From Azadirachta indica (lineage: Eukaryota; Streptophyta; Magnoliopsida; Sapindales; Meliaceae), in contig CM040440.1 in NCBI GenBank assembly GCA_022749755.1, positions 7,303,269-7,367,268 on the forward strand: 64,000 nt of DNA. Direction: 5' to 3'. Positions 63,930-64,000 of the stretch are shown here, in pieces. Made by a program: the position numbers and the translations under genes. The number at the start of each line of letters is the position of its first letter. Position 1 is the stretch's first letter. The notes beneath the pieces are model-generated. The model was not told the origin of the DNA. It made no database searches and saw only the letters and a program-made list of their open reading frames with translations.

Positions 63930-64000
63930 TTGTAGACAGCGTTGTGTATGTTCTCAATTGGTTGGCTAGCTTATCTGCCTGCCTACGACAGATTTCTTTT
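63430..64000 (+). promoter_or_regulatory. Promoter/leader of a gene beyond the right edge
   Basis: Site-II-like GGCCCA occurs near 63436 and 63481. A G-box CACGTG at 63735-63740 is followed by two further ACGTG cores. A telo-box-like CCTAGGGTTT sits near 63796. A 41-bp tandem duplication (63826 and 63867, CCCAAAAGGCTGTTA) and a (TC)n tract at about 63905-63929 follow. This mix is typical of housekeeping plant promoters running into a CT-rich leader. Direction (+) is inferred from element order. Confidence 0.5.
63826..63905. repeat. 41-bp tandem duplication in putative promoter
   Basis: Two copies of CCCAAAAGGCTGTTA followed by CTNNCTGTCAT, 41 bp apart, differing at a few positions. Confidence 0.85.

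Overview
This window is nuclear DNA from a flowering plant, very likely a eudicot. It is AT-rich, the genes are split by many GT-AG introns, and the spaces between genes hold AT microsatellites, decayed LTR elements and hairpin elements. Every gene I could name belongs to a plant family. A complete CYCLOPS/IPD3 gene means the host very probably keeps the common symbiosis pathway used for arbuscular mycorrhiza, so it is not a Brassicaceae species. I cannot name the species from sequence alone. All exon models were built by hand from splice sites, reading phase and remembered protein families. No alignment or transcript was available.

Layout. 1-2.5 kb holds at most the 3' end of an unidentified + strand gene. 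4.27-12.08 kb (+) is CYCLOPS/IPD3 in 11 exons, with a small LTR element (TRIM-like, about 1 kb, 5-bp target duplication) in intron 8. 12.7-13.1 kb (-) holds two phase-compatible orphan exons. 13.46-16.46 kb (-) is a five-exon membrane protein of unknown function. 16.5-21.8 kb is AT-rich and mostly empty. 21.85-23.32 kb (+) is an intronless CDS for a polyamine uptake transporter of the PUT/LAT family. 25.67-32.08 kb (+) is a 10-exon BAR-SH3 protein of the SH3P1/2/3 family. 33.23-36.80 kb (+) is a plastid-targeted protein resembling bacterial spermidine/putrescine-binding proteins. 38.06-39.38 kb (+) is a CCCH zinc-finger protein with a broken first finger. 41.15-50.39 kb (-) is a 13-exon FEI-type LRR receptor kinase. 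53-56.1 kb is repeat-rich, including a perfect 82-bp inverted repeat. 56.43-59.41 kb (+) is a 68-residue zinc-finger protein. 61.07-61.95 kb (-) is a GT-3 class trihelix transcription factor. The right edge looks like the promoter or leader of a housekeeping-type gene lying outside the window.

How the genes relate. Plant neighbours need not share a pathway. From memory, Arabidopsis chromosome 1 has the putrescine-binding-like gene (At1g31410), FEI1 (At1g31420) and SH3P1 (At1g31440) close together, with PUT2 (At1g31830) not far away. The middle of this window therefore looks like a conserved ancestral block. Two genes in it, the transporter and the plastid solute-binding-like protein, point to polyamines. 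CYCLOPS lies on one flank, and Arabidopsis has lost that gene.

Most unusual items: a GC-AG first intron and a possible 42-residue N-terminal extension in CYCLOPS; the LTR element in its intron 8; the perfect hairpin upstream of FEI with a decayed single-arm relative about 0.8 kb away; a hairpin and five-codon uORF in the probable leader of the polyamine transporter; three uORFs in the FEI leader; a solo LTR in a FEI intron; and the degenerate first zinc finger of the CCCH protein.
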